Part shown: piece after piece, positions 53,699 to 63,379 of the stretch
Layout of the letters: each line of letters opens with the position of its first letter
How positions within the stretch are numbered: position 1 is the stretch's first letter
NCBI GenBank assembly: GCA_963575745.1
Contig: CAUYUJ010016142.1
Span: 67,001 to 131,000, forward strand
Reading direction: 5' to 3'
Length of the DNA stretch: 64,000 nt
Origin: Prorocentrum cordatum
Taxonomy: Eukaryota > Sar > Dinophyceae > Prorocentrales > Prorocentraceae
Notes under the pieces: generated by a model
Told to the model about the DNA's origin: nothing
Seen by the model: only the letters and a program-made list of their open reading frames with translations
The model's database searches: none
Translations under genes and position numbers: made by a program

Positions 53699-54314
53699 GG
53701 GGGGAGCTGGGTTGCAGACGGGGGAGCTGGGTTGCAGGGGGAGGGTCTGCTCTGCAGGGGGGGTCCGCTCGGCAATGGGAGGGACTGCAGGGGAGAGGGC
53801 AGGGGAGGGGGTCTGCTCTGCAGGGGGAGTCCGCTCGGCAGAGGGAGGGACTGCAGGGGAGAGGGGTGGTCCGCTCTGAAGGAGGGGGGGGCTGCAGGAG
53901 AGGAAGTCTGCTCTGACGACGACGACGACGACGACGGGGGGGGACGGCAGGGGGGAGCTGGGTTGCAGGGGGAGGGTCTGCTCTGCAGGGGGGGTCCGCT
54001 CGGCTGGGAGGATGGGAGGGGGACTCCAGGGGAGAGGGTGGTGCTCAGGGGGGGGCTGGGAGGGGGTCTGCAGGGGAACGCTGCAGCTCTGCAGTGGAGG
54101 GGGGGGTGCTCTGCAGGGGGGAGTGGTGCAGGGGGGTGGGGTGCAGGGGGGGGGGGGGCCGATATGAAAGTGGGGGGGGGGCTTGCAGGGGCAGGGGTTC
54201 CGATACTGCTAGGGGGTTTTTTTTTTTTTTGCCGAGGACGCGAGCGACACTACGACGACGAGGACGACAGATGACGATAGCACGACGACGACGACGACGA
54301 CGGGACGACGACGA

Positions 54315-54348
<34 letters not shown>

Positions 54349-54990
54349 CGACGACGACGACGACGACGACGCGGACGCGACGACAACGACGACGACGACG
54401 GGGGGGAGCTGGGTTGCAGGGGGAGGGTCTGCTCTGCAGAGGGGTCCGCTCGGCAATGGGAGGGACTGCAGGGGAGAGGGCAGGGGAGAGGGGGGTCCGC
54501 TCGGCAGAGGGAGGGGCTCTGCAGGGGAGAGGGGGGTGCTCAAGAGGGGTGGGCTGCAGGGGGGGAAGTCTGCTCTTGCCAGGGGGGGGGGTGCAGGGGA
54601 AGGGGGGAGCGTTCCGCTCTGCAGGGGGGGGGGGCTGCACGGGGGCGGGGTCCGCTCTGCACGGGGGGGGGGGGCTGGGCTGCAGGGAGGGGGGGGCGGT
54701 CCGCTCTGAGGGGGGGGGGGTCCGCTCTGGGAGGAGGGGGGGCTGCAGGAGGGCGGGTCTGCTCTGCAGAGGGGGGGGGAGCAGGGGAGGAGAGGGGGGT
54801 CCGCTCTGCAGGGGGGTGGTGGTGCAGGGGGGGGGTCGCTCGGCAGTGGGGCGGGGGGGGCTGCAGGGGCGGGGTCCGCTCTGCAGGGGGGAGGGGGGGC
54901 TGGGCTGCAGGAAGGGGGAGGGGGCGTTTTGCAGGGGATGGGGGGTTCCGCTCTGGGAGGGGGCGGGGGGGGCGAAGCACTGAATTAGGT
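53316..54990 (+). repeat. GGTCCGCTCTGCAGGGG minisatellite with GAC arrays
   Basis: GTCCGCTCTGCAGGGGGG and TCTGCTCTGCAGGGGGG words recur dozens of times in 19-50 bp steps. They are interrupted by (GAC/ACG)n arrays at 53580-53700, 53918-53945 and 54270-54400 and a T14 run at about 54225-54238. Opposing ORFs of 100-300 residues are repeat artefacts. No gene. Confidence 0.9.
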
Positions 54991-55084
54991 CGGAATTAGG
55001 TCGGAAATGAGGTCCCCCCCTCGCAGAGCGAGGCTTGAGCGAGTTCACGCCCACGCTCTCAGAAACTCACACGCCGGATCGGCG

Positions 55085-55490
55085 GAGTTCATCTTAGCTT
55101 AGCTTAGCTTCATCTTAGCTCAGGTTTATCTTAGCTTAGCTTACCTTCAGCTTAGCTTCGCTGAGCTTTAGCATAGCATAGCACAGCATAGCATACCATA
55201 GCGTAGCACAGCACAGCGCAGCACAGCATATCATGGCAAAGCCCAGCATAGCACAGCATAGCGCAGCATAGCATAGCATAGCATAGCATAGCATAGCATA
55301 GCATAGCATAGCGCAGCACATCACAGCACTGCATAGCACCGCGCAGCACAGCAGAGCATAACATAGCACAGCAGCAAAGCAAAGGCAAAGCAACAGCAGC
55401 GACAGCAAAGCAAAGCACAAACAACGCAAAGCAAAGCAAAGCAAACGCAAAAGCAAAGCAAAGGAAAGGAAAGGCAAAGCAAAAGATGTG
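55085..55490 (+). repeat. TTAGC / AGCATAGC(A/C)C array
   Basis: (TTAGC)n at 55089-55170 grades into (GCATA)n/(GCACA)n and then (AGCAAA)n to 55490. The five-base period moves stepwise from one variant to the next. Confidence 0.9.
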
Positions 55491-55700
55491 AATGTAGCTG
55501 TCGGTGTAGATGTAGATGTTGCTTTCCTAGATGCTCCAACTCCTAGGTAGGGTCGCACTGGGATAATTTGTACGAAAACCCGGGGGGGGGGGGACACAAA
55601 AAAAAAAAAAAACATGACGTCGGGGGTCTCGGTATGTCTCGCCATGACAGCCGTTACTGGCTCCCCCCCCACACACACACACACTTCGGGCGTTGGCAGA

Positions 55701-55872
55701 ATTGGGGTTTAGTGGAGCCTGGTTTAGTGATGTGTACTGGGGGACGGCCCCCTCGCCCCGTTCCACTAGCCCGAACTGCCGTCACCCGAAAAAAAACAGC
55801 CGCGGCAGACCTGGTTCAGTGATTCTGGTCAATTCAATGGCTCTCGGGCCCGACCACTAATTAACCTGGTCC
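55701..55872 (+). mobile_element. Dispersed element family 3, copy 1 (~170 bp)
   Basis: GGGGTTTAGTGGAGCCTGGT, TTAGTGATGTGTACTG, CCCGTTCCACTA, GAACTGCCGTC(A/G)CCCGAAA, GACCTGGTTCAGTG and AATTAACC match 63741-63905 in order. Non-coding and without obvious inverted ends. Confidence 0.8.
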
Positions 55873-56053
55873 CCTTACCCATGGGGTTGTGGCTATTCCC
55901 GAACAATCTTCGCCACGACGGCCGCTGCCGGCCCCGGCAAGGTCACGAGACGTGCTGGCCTCCGACTTGTCCCTTGGTCCTTGCTGGGCCTTCCCCCAGA
56001 GCGGCGCCCTCGCAGAGCGTGACGTCAGCGCCGCCGCGCCGCCCCCCCCCCCT
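55873..56053. other. Spacer
   Basis: Mixed GC-rich sequence between two small elements; no gene. Confidence 0.4.
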
Positions 56054-56355
56054 CCCTGACCTTCCAGAGTGCTAAAAAATAGCACTCCAGACCTATAGAT
56101 CTGAAGGGGCCCAGGGACACACACAAATAAATACACGCAAATAAAAAAGATTCCCCATATTTTGCCATATGTTCTGGGTTTCTGTCTTCCCCCCCCACTG
56201 CCCATATTTTCCCTATTGTTTGGGGAATCGACGATTAATTTTGTCTGTGTGTTGTTCTTCCCTCCTGAAGATCTATCTGGACTGCCTCAAACCTCGACGG
56301 GAATTAGGGCGTCGACGTGCTGGTACTATTGTTTCGCCCTCCTGGAAGGCCAGGG
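56054..56355. mobile_element. Family 5 inverted-repeat element, split by an insertion
   Basis: Begins CCCTGACCTTCCAGAGTGCT and ends CCCTCCTGGAAGGCCAGGG. The two halves (56054-56102 and 56271-56355) together match the reverse complement of the intact element at 58811-58940. The interruption is a family 4 element. Confidence 0.85.
56103..56270 (+). mobile_element. Family 4 element nested in family 5
   Basis: 168 bp starting GAAGGGGCCCAGGGACACAC and ending TTCCCTCCTGAAG, flanked by ATCT (56099-56102 and 56271-56274; AGATCT if counted with overlap). A second copy lies at 59522-59690. No inverted ends. Interior includes ACACAAATAAATACACGCAA and CTGTCTTCCCCCCCA. Confidence 0.85.
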
Positions 56356-57160
56356 CTCCCCACCCCGTGAACGCCCGCCATCGCCCGGGAGAGAGAAAAC
56401 TAAATCGCTCCCGAGGCAGAGCCGTGTCCCAGGCCTCGCGGGCCGACGGCCCCCGGGGCCGCGAAGCAGTCGCGTGGGGGGGCGTGTCGGCCTTGTGCGG
56501 CGTCTTGCGCGGGCCGCTGGCGCGGCACGGGACGCTGGAAACGAGGGCGCCCACGCGCGACCTCGCGCGGGTAGCTCAGGCGCGAAATGTCGGAGGATGA
56601 CGAACGGCGGCAATGAGGGATCAACGATCGATAACGGCGCGACGCGCAATGCATAAAAGCACTTCGTTCGGCACGTATCCCGACTGGGCTCCGTGAGTCA
56701 CCACGCAATTTCGAAACGAAGGAGGGGCGAGGAGGGGAGGGGAGGAGGACAAGCTAGGTGCGTTCGCGTCATCTCTGACATCCTACCCCTCCCTCCCATC
56801 CCTCACCATGGCGCTGATCCCCTCTCTACTCGCACAGTCGGATGTCAAGCAGGGCGATGATCCCGAAAAGGTACGCGATGCATGGTAGAGCACGGCTAGG
56901 CTTGCCGTAGAAGAGCACCGCGAAGCGTAGTATCAACCTAGCACTGCATTGCATGCCGTGGCATGGCACGGGAAATGACGCCAGCACTGCAGCGGGAGCA
57001 CGACTCGAAACGAGCGGAAGCGCGGAAATGAGGCCAGCGCTGCAGCGGGAGCACGATTCGGAACGAGCGGAAGCACAGAAATGAGGCCAGCGCTGCAGCG
57101 AGAGCACGATTCGGAACGAGCGGGGCCCGAAAAAGAGGCCGGCGCCTTAGCGAGAGCAGC
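56356..57160. other. Spacer with GCAGCGGGAGCACGA repeats
   Basis: AATGA(C/G)GCCAGC(A/G)CTGCAGC, GGGAGCACGA and TTCGGAACGAGCGG recur at about 56970-57160 with 53-58 bp spacing (three units); one more unit is near 57600-57660. No gene. Confidence 0.6.
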
Positions 57161-57710
57161 ATTTTGGGAAAAATTGCCAGCGAAAACCTAACTCCGGGGA
57201 AGGTTCCCGGGCGCCAGCAGCAGAAATTCAGCATTTTCAAAAGAAACAATTATATTGGAATGGCCTTTTTTTGGCGCCGCCTCGGAACTCGATTTTCCGG
57301 CGCCGGCCGGAACCGGCTCCGGACCCGGCCCGGGCGCCGGCACGGGCGCCGGCTCGGGCGTCCGGCCCGGGCGCCGGCTCGGGCGCCGGCCTGGGCGTCG
57401 GAATCGGCCCGGGAGGCCTCCCGGGCGCCGGAAGCAGAAATTCTGCATTTTCAAAAGAAAAATGTGTTTTAGAATGGCCTTTTTTCACCGCCGCCTCGGA
57501 ACTCGATTTTCCGGCGCCTGCCGGAACCGGCTCCGGACCCTGCCCGAGCGCCGGCCCGGGCGCCGGCTCGGGCGTGCAGCCCGGGCGCCGGCGGAAATGA
57601 TGCCAACGCTGATTCGGAACGAGCGGGGCCCGAAAATGAGGCCGGCGCCTCAGCGAGAGCAGCATTTTGGAAACAAATGCAAGCGAAAACCCCCGGGGAA
57701 ACCTGTGTAA
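57161..57710 (+). repeat. ~220-bp direct repeat (CAGAAATTC... TTTTCCGGCGCC)
   Basis: CGGAAGCAGAAATTCTGCATTTTCAAAAG, AATGGCCTTTTTT, CGCCGCCTCGGAACTCGATT and TTCCGGCGCC(G/T)GCCGGAACC occur at about 57215-57400 and 57425-57600. GGGCGCCGGCTCGGGCG words lie between. Overlapping ORFs on both strands are unsupported. Confidence 0.75.
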
Positions 57711-57865
57711 AAAAACAATGCGCGGGGGGGGGGGGGGCGAAAATTCCCAAGACGTAATCAGGGGAAGAGGGAGAGTAGTATTCACCACCAGAGGCCCTCG
57801 CCGGGCACCTGGACAGTCCACCAAAACGACCCTCGGGATGGAAGGACTTCTGGGGACCCCGTATC

Positions 57866-58017
57866 CCAGGCCCCCGACGTCACGAGTTCTTCATGACGTC
57901 GACCTCGGTCTCGACCCCGTCCCGAAGACCGGCTTTTCATCCTGGGTTGTGTTGTTGACGGCCGAGAACAGCGAAAAGCCTTCCGTCGTGAATATTTCAT
58001 GGCCCGCGGGGGTCTGG
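57866..58017 (-). mobile_element. Family 2 inverted-repeat element
   Basis: Plus-strand edges are CCAGGCCCCCGACGTCACGA and GCGGGGGTCTGG. It contains the reverse complement of the shared interior (CGACCTCGGTCTCGACCCCG, TTTTCATCCTGGGTTGTG, TTCCGTCGTGA). Confidence 0.75.
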
Positions 58018-58225
58018 CTTCGAAGCATGCCTCGGGGACCTCTGGGGCAGCAGATCCGTACCCACGGCCTCGCGGGCCGAAGGCCCCTGGGCCGTGACCC
58101 CGTGCGTGCGGGGCGTTTCTGTCCCCGGCTGCCCCGCGCGGAGCGCACGCACGCGACCGCCGCAACCACGGGATCGCGCCCCAGAGTCCATGACCACGAG
58201 GGCGTGGATATAGATACGTACGTAC

Positions 58226-58409
58226 CCAGACCCCCCTCGCGTCATGAAAGAATCTCGGCGGGAAGTTTTTTGCCATCGTCGGCCTCTGGGGCCCTTACCG
58301 AGCCTCGGGACCGTCAAAAAACGACTCAGGATGAAAAACTGGTCCTGGGGAATGGGTCGAAACCTTTGGGGGTCGACTTTATGAACAAATCATGACGTCG
58401 GGGGTCTGG
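58226..58409 (+). mobile_element. Family 2 inverted-repeat element, best copy (184 bp)
   Basis: Starts CCAGACCCCCCTCGCGTCAT and ends CATGACGTCGGGGGTCTGG, so the last 10-20 bp at each end are inverted complements. The interior CTCAGGATGAAAAACTGGTC, CTGGGGAATGGGTCGA is the family signature. Confidence 0.8.
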
Positions 58410-58585
58410 ATATAGAGGCCTCCACAATGGGGTGGGAGTAGATTGGGCTAGAGGATCGCGCTGCATCGCTGGTACATCGCTTTCTCGAAGGTCCGCGCGG
58501 ACTTCTCGAATCGGCGCTGGAACCGCCTCCCTGGCGCGCGCCAGGGGCGGCGCGGGAGGCGCCGCCAAAGGGGCCTGGCGTCAGG

Positions 58586-58733
58586 TCGGGCATGTCCCCC
58601 TACACGCGGATTTCGGACGAACAATAAAAAATGGCTAAACAGTATTCGAAAATAGCAATTAAATCATCGAACGTTCGTCCCCATATTATTTTTTGACTAT
58701 TTCTCAATATTCCTACTGTAGAGGGACAGGCCC
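58586..58733 (+). mobile_element. Family 1 inverted-repeat element, copy 2
   Basis: Starts TCGGGCATGTCCCCCTACAC and ends ACTGTAGAGGGACAGGCC, with interior AATAAAAAATGGCTAAACAG. CCTGGCG occurs near both edges (58574-58580 and 58732-58738), a possible but imperfectly placed target duplication. Confidence 0.8.
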
Positions 58734-58810
58734 TGGCGCCGATCCTGCTACTCGATGCTCGCCTGTCGTGAGGCCCCGCGGGGCGAGGGCCCCTCTCCTG
58801 AGGGCCGGCT

Positions 58811-58940
58811 CCCTGACCTTCCAGGAGGGCTGAAAAATAGCACCAGCACGTCGACGTCCTCATTCCCGTCGAGGTTTGAGGCAGCCCAGATAGCTCTGTA
58901 GGTCTGGAGTGCTACTGTTTAGCACCGTGGAAGGTCAGGG
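58811..58940 (-). mobile_element. Family 5 inverted-repeat element, intact (130 bp)
   Basis: Perfect 13-bp terminal inverted repeats CCCTGACCTTCCA / TGGAAGGTCAGGG. It is the uninterrupted counterpart of 56054-56355. Confidence 0.85.
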
Positions 58941-59183
58941 TCCCGAGGGCCGGTTCTTCACCTGCGGCGTTCTCTGACGGCCCCGGGGCCACGCGGGGGC
59001 GCCCCCGGAAGCAACAAGCCGCCACCAAAACTCGCGAGCATGTCTGGGACTACGGGATACACGTGCGCCGCTCGTGAGGCGGGAGAGCCCAGAATCCCAG
59101 CGACGACTCGGACGGGCGACCGACACGAATCGCACCGGCGGACACCTGCAGCCCAAGTCGGGCGAAGCCGAATCAGCGTTATG
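58941..59183. other. Spacer
   Basis: No recognised repeat or gene. Confidence 0.4.
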
Positions 59184-59218
59184 TCGGGCCTGTCCCCCCA
59201 CAGGGGAATTTTGGACGA

Positions 59219-59316
<98 letters not shown>

Positions 59317-59404
59317 GAAAGATGCCCAAAAATACTCCAAGAATAGTCCCCAGACTATTTTTTGACTATGTTTGAACACTCCCCCTGTAGAGGGACAGGG
59401 CCGA
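59184..59404 (+). mobile_element. Family 1 element, copy 3, with internal poly(A)
   Basis: Starts TCGGGCCTGTCCCCCCACAG and ends CCTGTAGAGGGACAGGGCCGA. An uninterrupted A run of about 92 bases (59223-59314) sits where other copies have a short A-rich stretch. Without it the copy is about the usual length. Confidence 0.8.
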
Positions 59405-59521
59405 TTGAAAATCAGCGGACATCGGCAGGCTGGTGAGGCCCCCGTGGAAAAAACGTCTGAACCCACATATCAGAACCCAGGGCCGAACCAGGTCGGAAAA
59501 AACATAAGAACCCACATATCT

Positions 59522-59690
59522 GAAGGTGCCCTGGGACACACGAACAAATACACACAAATGAAAAGATTCCCCCTATCCTCATGTAGTGCCGCGGTTCCTG
59601 TCTTCCCCCCCACTTCTCCTATCTTCCCCTACTTTCTGGGGAGTCGGCGACGAGTTGTGTCTCTGTGCGTGTATGTTTTTTCCCCTCCTG
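59522..59690 (+). mobile_element. Family 4 element, copy 2
   Basis: GAAGGTGCCCTGGGACACAC to TTCCCCTCCTG aligns with 56103-56270. The flanks CACATATCT and GATATGGGAACC lie within a locally duplicated GAACCC(A/C)(G/C)GGGCCGA(A/G)CCAGGTCGG sequence (59468-59496 and 59697-59723). Confidence 0.8.
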
Positions 59691-59961
59691 GATATGGGAA
59701 CCCCGGGGCCGAGCCAGGTCGGAATCCGAATCCGAAGAGAAGCCCGAGCGCGCACCTCCCGGAGCGCTGGGGGGCTATCCTGGCCCCGAGCCCGGCTCCT
59801 GCTCCGATCCTGGCCTTCGGCCTCGGCCTCGGCCTCGGCTCTGCTTCCGCTCGGGCCTCGGCCCCGGCAGCCCCGGCTTCTCGGCTCCGGCTTCTCGGCA
59901 CCGGCGACTTCGGCTATACGCGCCGAGATCGGATCGAGCCGAGCCGGAGGCATCGAAGGCC

Positions 59962-60108
59962 CCGGACCCCCGACGTCGTGATGTCTTCAGCACGTCGACC
60001 CCCAGAGGCATCGACCCATGCCCCGGGACCGGCATGGGGGCCCCGAGAGGCCGAACGCCACGCAAAACCTCCCGTCGTGATTTCTGTCACCACGCGAGGG
60101 GGCCTGGG
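59962..60108 (-). mobile_element. Family 2 element, diverged
   Basis: GGACCCCCGACGTCGTGATG, CACGTCGACCCCCAGAGGCA, CCTCCCGTCGTGATTTCTGT and GAGGGGGCCTGG correspond to the family 2 reverse complement. Confidence 0.7.
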
Positions 60109-60439
60109 AAGATCGAGGCGCGCGAGGACCCGCGGCCCCAGGCGCACCGACCCCTTCCCCAGGGGTGGCTTTCCCTCCCAGGTCCATTTTAGATGGTCCC
60201 CGCGGGCCCGATCTAACGGGCCCCCGAGGCCGAAATCGAGGACATGAATTCGCCCGGGCTGAAAAAATCATACCCTAGGCAGCGAAGTTCGGCTACACGT
60301 GAGAGTGACCCTGGGCAAGAGGGACCTTTGGTGCGCGGCTTTCGGGGGCCGCAAAGGGGACCAAATCCAAGCGTGCCGACCAGTACTGGGGGACCCCTGT
60401 GAGCCCGCACCACAGGTCACTCTGGCGAAGGGTCACTCT

Positions 60440-60605
60440 CCAGACCCCCGACGTCATGATTTTTTCAAAACGTCGACCCAATCCCCAGGACCAGTTTTTT
60501 ATCCTGAGTTGTGTTTTGACCGTCTCAGGGCTCGGCGAGGGCCCCCAAAGGCAACACAAATTAGAAAAACCTCCCGTGGTGTTTGTTTGACAGGAGGGGG
60601 TCTGG
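60440..60605 (-). mobile_element. Family 2 element (166 bp)
   Basis: Starts CCAGACCCCCGACGTCATGA and ends AGGAGGGGGTCTGG. The interior AATCCCCAGGACCAGTTTTT, TATCCTGAGTTGTG, CTCCCGTGGTG is the reverse complement of the 58226 copy. AGGTCACTC lies on both sides (60414-60422 and 60613-60621) as part of a longer direct repeat. Confidence 0.8.
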
Positions 60606-60664
60606 AACCACAGGTCACTCCTGCGAAGGGTCACTCCTACGTGCCGCCGAGGTAAGCTCGCCGC

Positions 60665-61132
60665 GCGCGAGTCCTCCTCCTCATTCCCCTCCTCCTCATC
60701 CTCCTCCTCCTCCTCCTGCTGCTCCTCCTCCTCCTCCTCCTCCTGCTTCTCCTCCTCCTCCTGGACTCCTCCTCCTCCTCCTCCTCCTCCTCCTCCTCCT
60801 CCTCCTCTCCCCTCCTCCTCCTCCTCCTCCTCTCTCCTCCCTCCTCCTCCTCCTCCTCCCTCCTCCTCCCTCCTCCTCCTCCTCCTCCTCCTCCTCCTCC
60901 TCCTCCCTCCTCGCTCCTCCTCCCTCCTCCTCTCCTTCCTCCTCCTCCTCCTCCTCCTCCTCCTGGACTCCTCCTCCTCCTCCTCCTCCTCTCCTCTCCT
61001 CTCCACTCCTCCTCCTCCTCCTCCTCCTCTCTACTCCTCTCCTCCTCTCTCTCTCCTCCGCCTCCTCCTCCTCCTCCTCCTCCTCTCCTCCTCCTCTCCT
61101 CCTCCTCCTCCTCCTCCTCCTCCTCCTCTCAG
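60665..61132 (+). repeat. TCC tract
   Basis: About 460 bp of (TCC)n with CTCCTCCTGGACTCC islands (60759, 60962). Confidence 0.9.
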
Positions 61133-61815
61133 TATTATTATTATTATTATTATTAATATTCTTATTAGTAGTATTACCATTATTATTATTATTATTATTA
61201 TTACTACTATTTTTTATTGTTATTATTTTTATTAGTATTATTATTATTAGTATTATTAATATTATTATTATAATAATTATTTTTGTTATTTTTATTATTA
61301 TTAGTAGTAGTAGTAGTAGTATTATCATTATTATCATCATTATTATGATTATTATTATTAATTTTCTTCTTCCTCCTCCTCCTCCTCCTTCTCCTCCTTC
61401 TCCTTCTCCTCCTCCTCTTCCTTCTCCTCCTCCTCCTGGACTCCTCCTCCTCCTCTTCTTCTTCTTCTTATTATTATGCGTCGTATTCGTCTTATTATTC
61501 TTAGTATTCGTCTTCTTCTTGTTACTACTCTTATGTTTATTAGTTTGCTGCCTATTCTTCTTATTATTATTAGTCTTCTGATTCGTATGATTATGCTTAT
61601 TATTAGTCTTCGTGTTACTATTATTCCTCTTATTATTCTGAGTATTCGTCATATTATCTTCTTCGCATTAATATTATTTCTTATTAATAATATTATTCGT
61701 ATTCTTCTTCTTATTATTATTCTTGTTACACATATTATTATTAACATGAGTCTTCTTATTAGTATGAGTCTTGTTCTTCGTATTACTCGTATTATTGTTA
61801 TTCTTCTTGTTCTTC
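61133..61815 (+). repeat. TTA/TTC trinucleotide region
   Basis: (TTA)n with TAGTA, TTCTTC and CGTATT variants, interrupted by (TCC)n at 61370-61460. This is the most AT-rich part of the window. Open frames are Ile/Leu/Asn artefacts. Confidence 0.9.
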
Positions 61816-61847
61816 CTCCTCCTCCTCCTCCTCCTCCTCCTCCTCGC

Positions 61848-61965
61848 GCGAGGTCCTGCGGCTCGTGGGCCCGGCCCCGGCCGCAGTTGTTGCAGGCCGC
61901 GCGGGCCGCCCCGTTGGGCTCGTCGCAGGCGGGGCAGTGCCAGAGCTCCCGCGGGCGCTCCTCCT
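61848..61965 (-). CDS. RanBP2-type zinc-finger coding segment
   Basis: The minus strand encodes SSEEERPRELWHCPACDEPN then GAARAACNNCGRGRAHEPQD. W-x-C-x2-C-x3-N-x6-C-x2-C is complete. The frame is open upstream through the GAC/GTC tract as Ser/Ala-rich sequence and downstream as poly-Gly from the TCC tract. This resembles the finger at 52.2 kb (CPAC.EPN, CNNC), suggesting two members of one dispersed gene family, both embedded in trinucleotide arrays. No reliable start, stop or splice site. Confidence 0.6.
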
Positions 61966-62053
61966 CCGACGACGCCGACGCCGACGACGACGCCGACGCC
62001 GACGCCGCCGACGACGACAGCGACGACGACGACGACGCCGACGACGACGACGC

Positions 62054-62085
<32 letters not shown>

Positions 62086-62235
62086 ACGACGACGACGGCG
62101 GCGCCGGCGACGACGAGCGTGCCGCCCGAGGACCCCGCCGCCGCGCGGGCCGCCGCGGCGTCGCAGGAGCGCCCGCCGTCGTCGCCGCCGTCGTCGTCGC
62201 CGCCGTCGCCGTCGCCGTCGTCGTCGTCGTGAAGC
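61966..62235 (+). repeat. GAC/GCC trinucleotide tract
   Basis: (GACGCC)n and (GAC)n at 61968-62105 and (GTCGCC)n at 62180-62232, around a less repetitive 75-bp centre. Confidence 0.9.
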
Positions 62236-62464
62236 AGGCTCACCGGAGGCAGGAACTGCTGCCTATATTCAGAAAAGGCGTGCCTTCTGTGGGTGCCTGC
62301 CTTCGGTGAGCTCGTGGCTTCCCTGGGCCGAGGGGCCCAGACACGCTCGCGCCCTGGAAAAAAAAACGCCACGGCGCGCCGGTTGCGTGAGCAAACTTCG
62401 GCCTCGCTCCGGGAGCCTGCACCGGGCCCCAGGGTGCCGTCGAACATGTGCCCGGGGTTACAGT

Positions 62465-62605
62465 GGAGGCCAGTCCACAGGAAGCCTCCCACGAGAAACC
62501 CAACCCTGAGACCCCAGGACGCCCACTGATTGCTGCTGTGGGAACGTCGCGCTCTCCGTCGCAGCACCATCGACACCCAAGAAGCCCAGGGCACCCTGGG
62601 TTTCT
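62465..62605 (+). repeat. Dispersed repeat, copy 2
   Basis: CCCACGAGAAACCCAACCCT, GAGACCCCAGGACGCCCAC and CCCAGGGCACCCTGGG match 30660-30800. Confidence 0.75.
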
Positions 62606-62739
62606 TGGCATGGGTCTCCACGGTAGGCACTGGCCCTGGGGACACCTCCGGGGGGGCGCGCATCGAGCAGAGCAGGACCTCGCATGTCCAGGGGCAGCCC
62701 AGCAGCACGGTGAAGAGACGACCGACGGCAACGGGGACG

Positions 62740-62805
62740 GCAGGAGGAGGAGGAGAAAGAGGAGGAGGAGGAGGAAGAGGAGGAGAAGGAGGAGGAGGAG
62801 GCAAG
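62740..62805 (+). repeat. GGA microsatellite
   Basis: (GGAGAA)n/(GAGGAG)n run of about 65 bp. Confidence 0.85.
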
Positions 62806-63011
62806 GTGGGAGGGGCCAGCAGGGAAAGGCGGCACGTGGGGAGAGCAAAGGATACCAACACCGCTGCTGCTTGGACCTCTCCCAGGGGGCGTTCTGACCA
62901 AGGCTCTAGGGGCGACTCCAGAGGTGGCGACGAGGGCCGCCCAGGAAGCCCCAGAAAGGGGAAAACGGAAGAAGGATAGCAGTATGGGTACCTTTTCTCG
63001 GCGGCGAGCCC

Positions 63012-63165
63012 GGGGGGGAAGTGGGAAGGAAAAGGCCTTCTCAGAAGGCTCGGAAGTCCCCTGGCCTTCTGAAAAGTTATCTAAGCCTCCCCGGAAGACG
63101 CAAAGAAACCTCTCCGAAGGCGCGAGGGCTTCTGAGAAGTCCCCCCGCCTTCTGAGAAGGCCCCT
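63012..63165 (+). repeat. CTTCTCAGAAGG repeat, copy 2
   Basis: GGCCTTCTCAGAAGGCTCGG, AAGTCCCCTGGCC, CTTCTGAAAAG, GGCGCGAGGGC, TTCTGAGAAGTCCC match 31275-31425 in order. Confidence 0.8.
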
Positions 63166-63379
63166 TGCCGCTTCCCCCCCTCGTGCGCCGCAGATTTTCC
63201 TCCTCTGAGCATGAGGGCGGCAAGGAGTGGCCCCGGCCAAGAGCGCCCTCATGTTGCGCGGCCCTCAGGGGGTCCGCGGGGGGCCGCGGGGAGGGGGCGG
63301 GAGGGCAGCCCAGGGCACGCATGCCGCAGCAAGCGCGTCACACACAGCAGTCGGGGAGCCCCAGTGTCGGGGGGACGTA

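Noticed and set aside
55136-55684. Cys/Ala/Leu/Met-rich minus ORF
   Set aside because: Translation of the AGCATAGC(A/C)C array.
60583-61581. 332-residue Ser/Pro/Leu/Ile ORF with apparent membrane segments
   Set aside because: Hydrophobic runs come from TCC and TTA repeats, not from a membrane protein.
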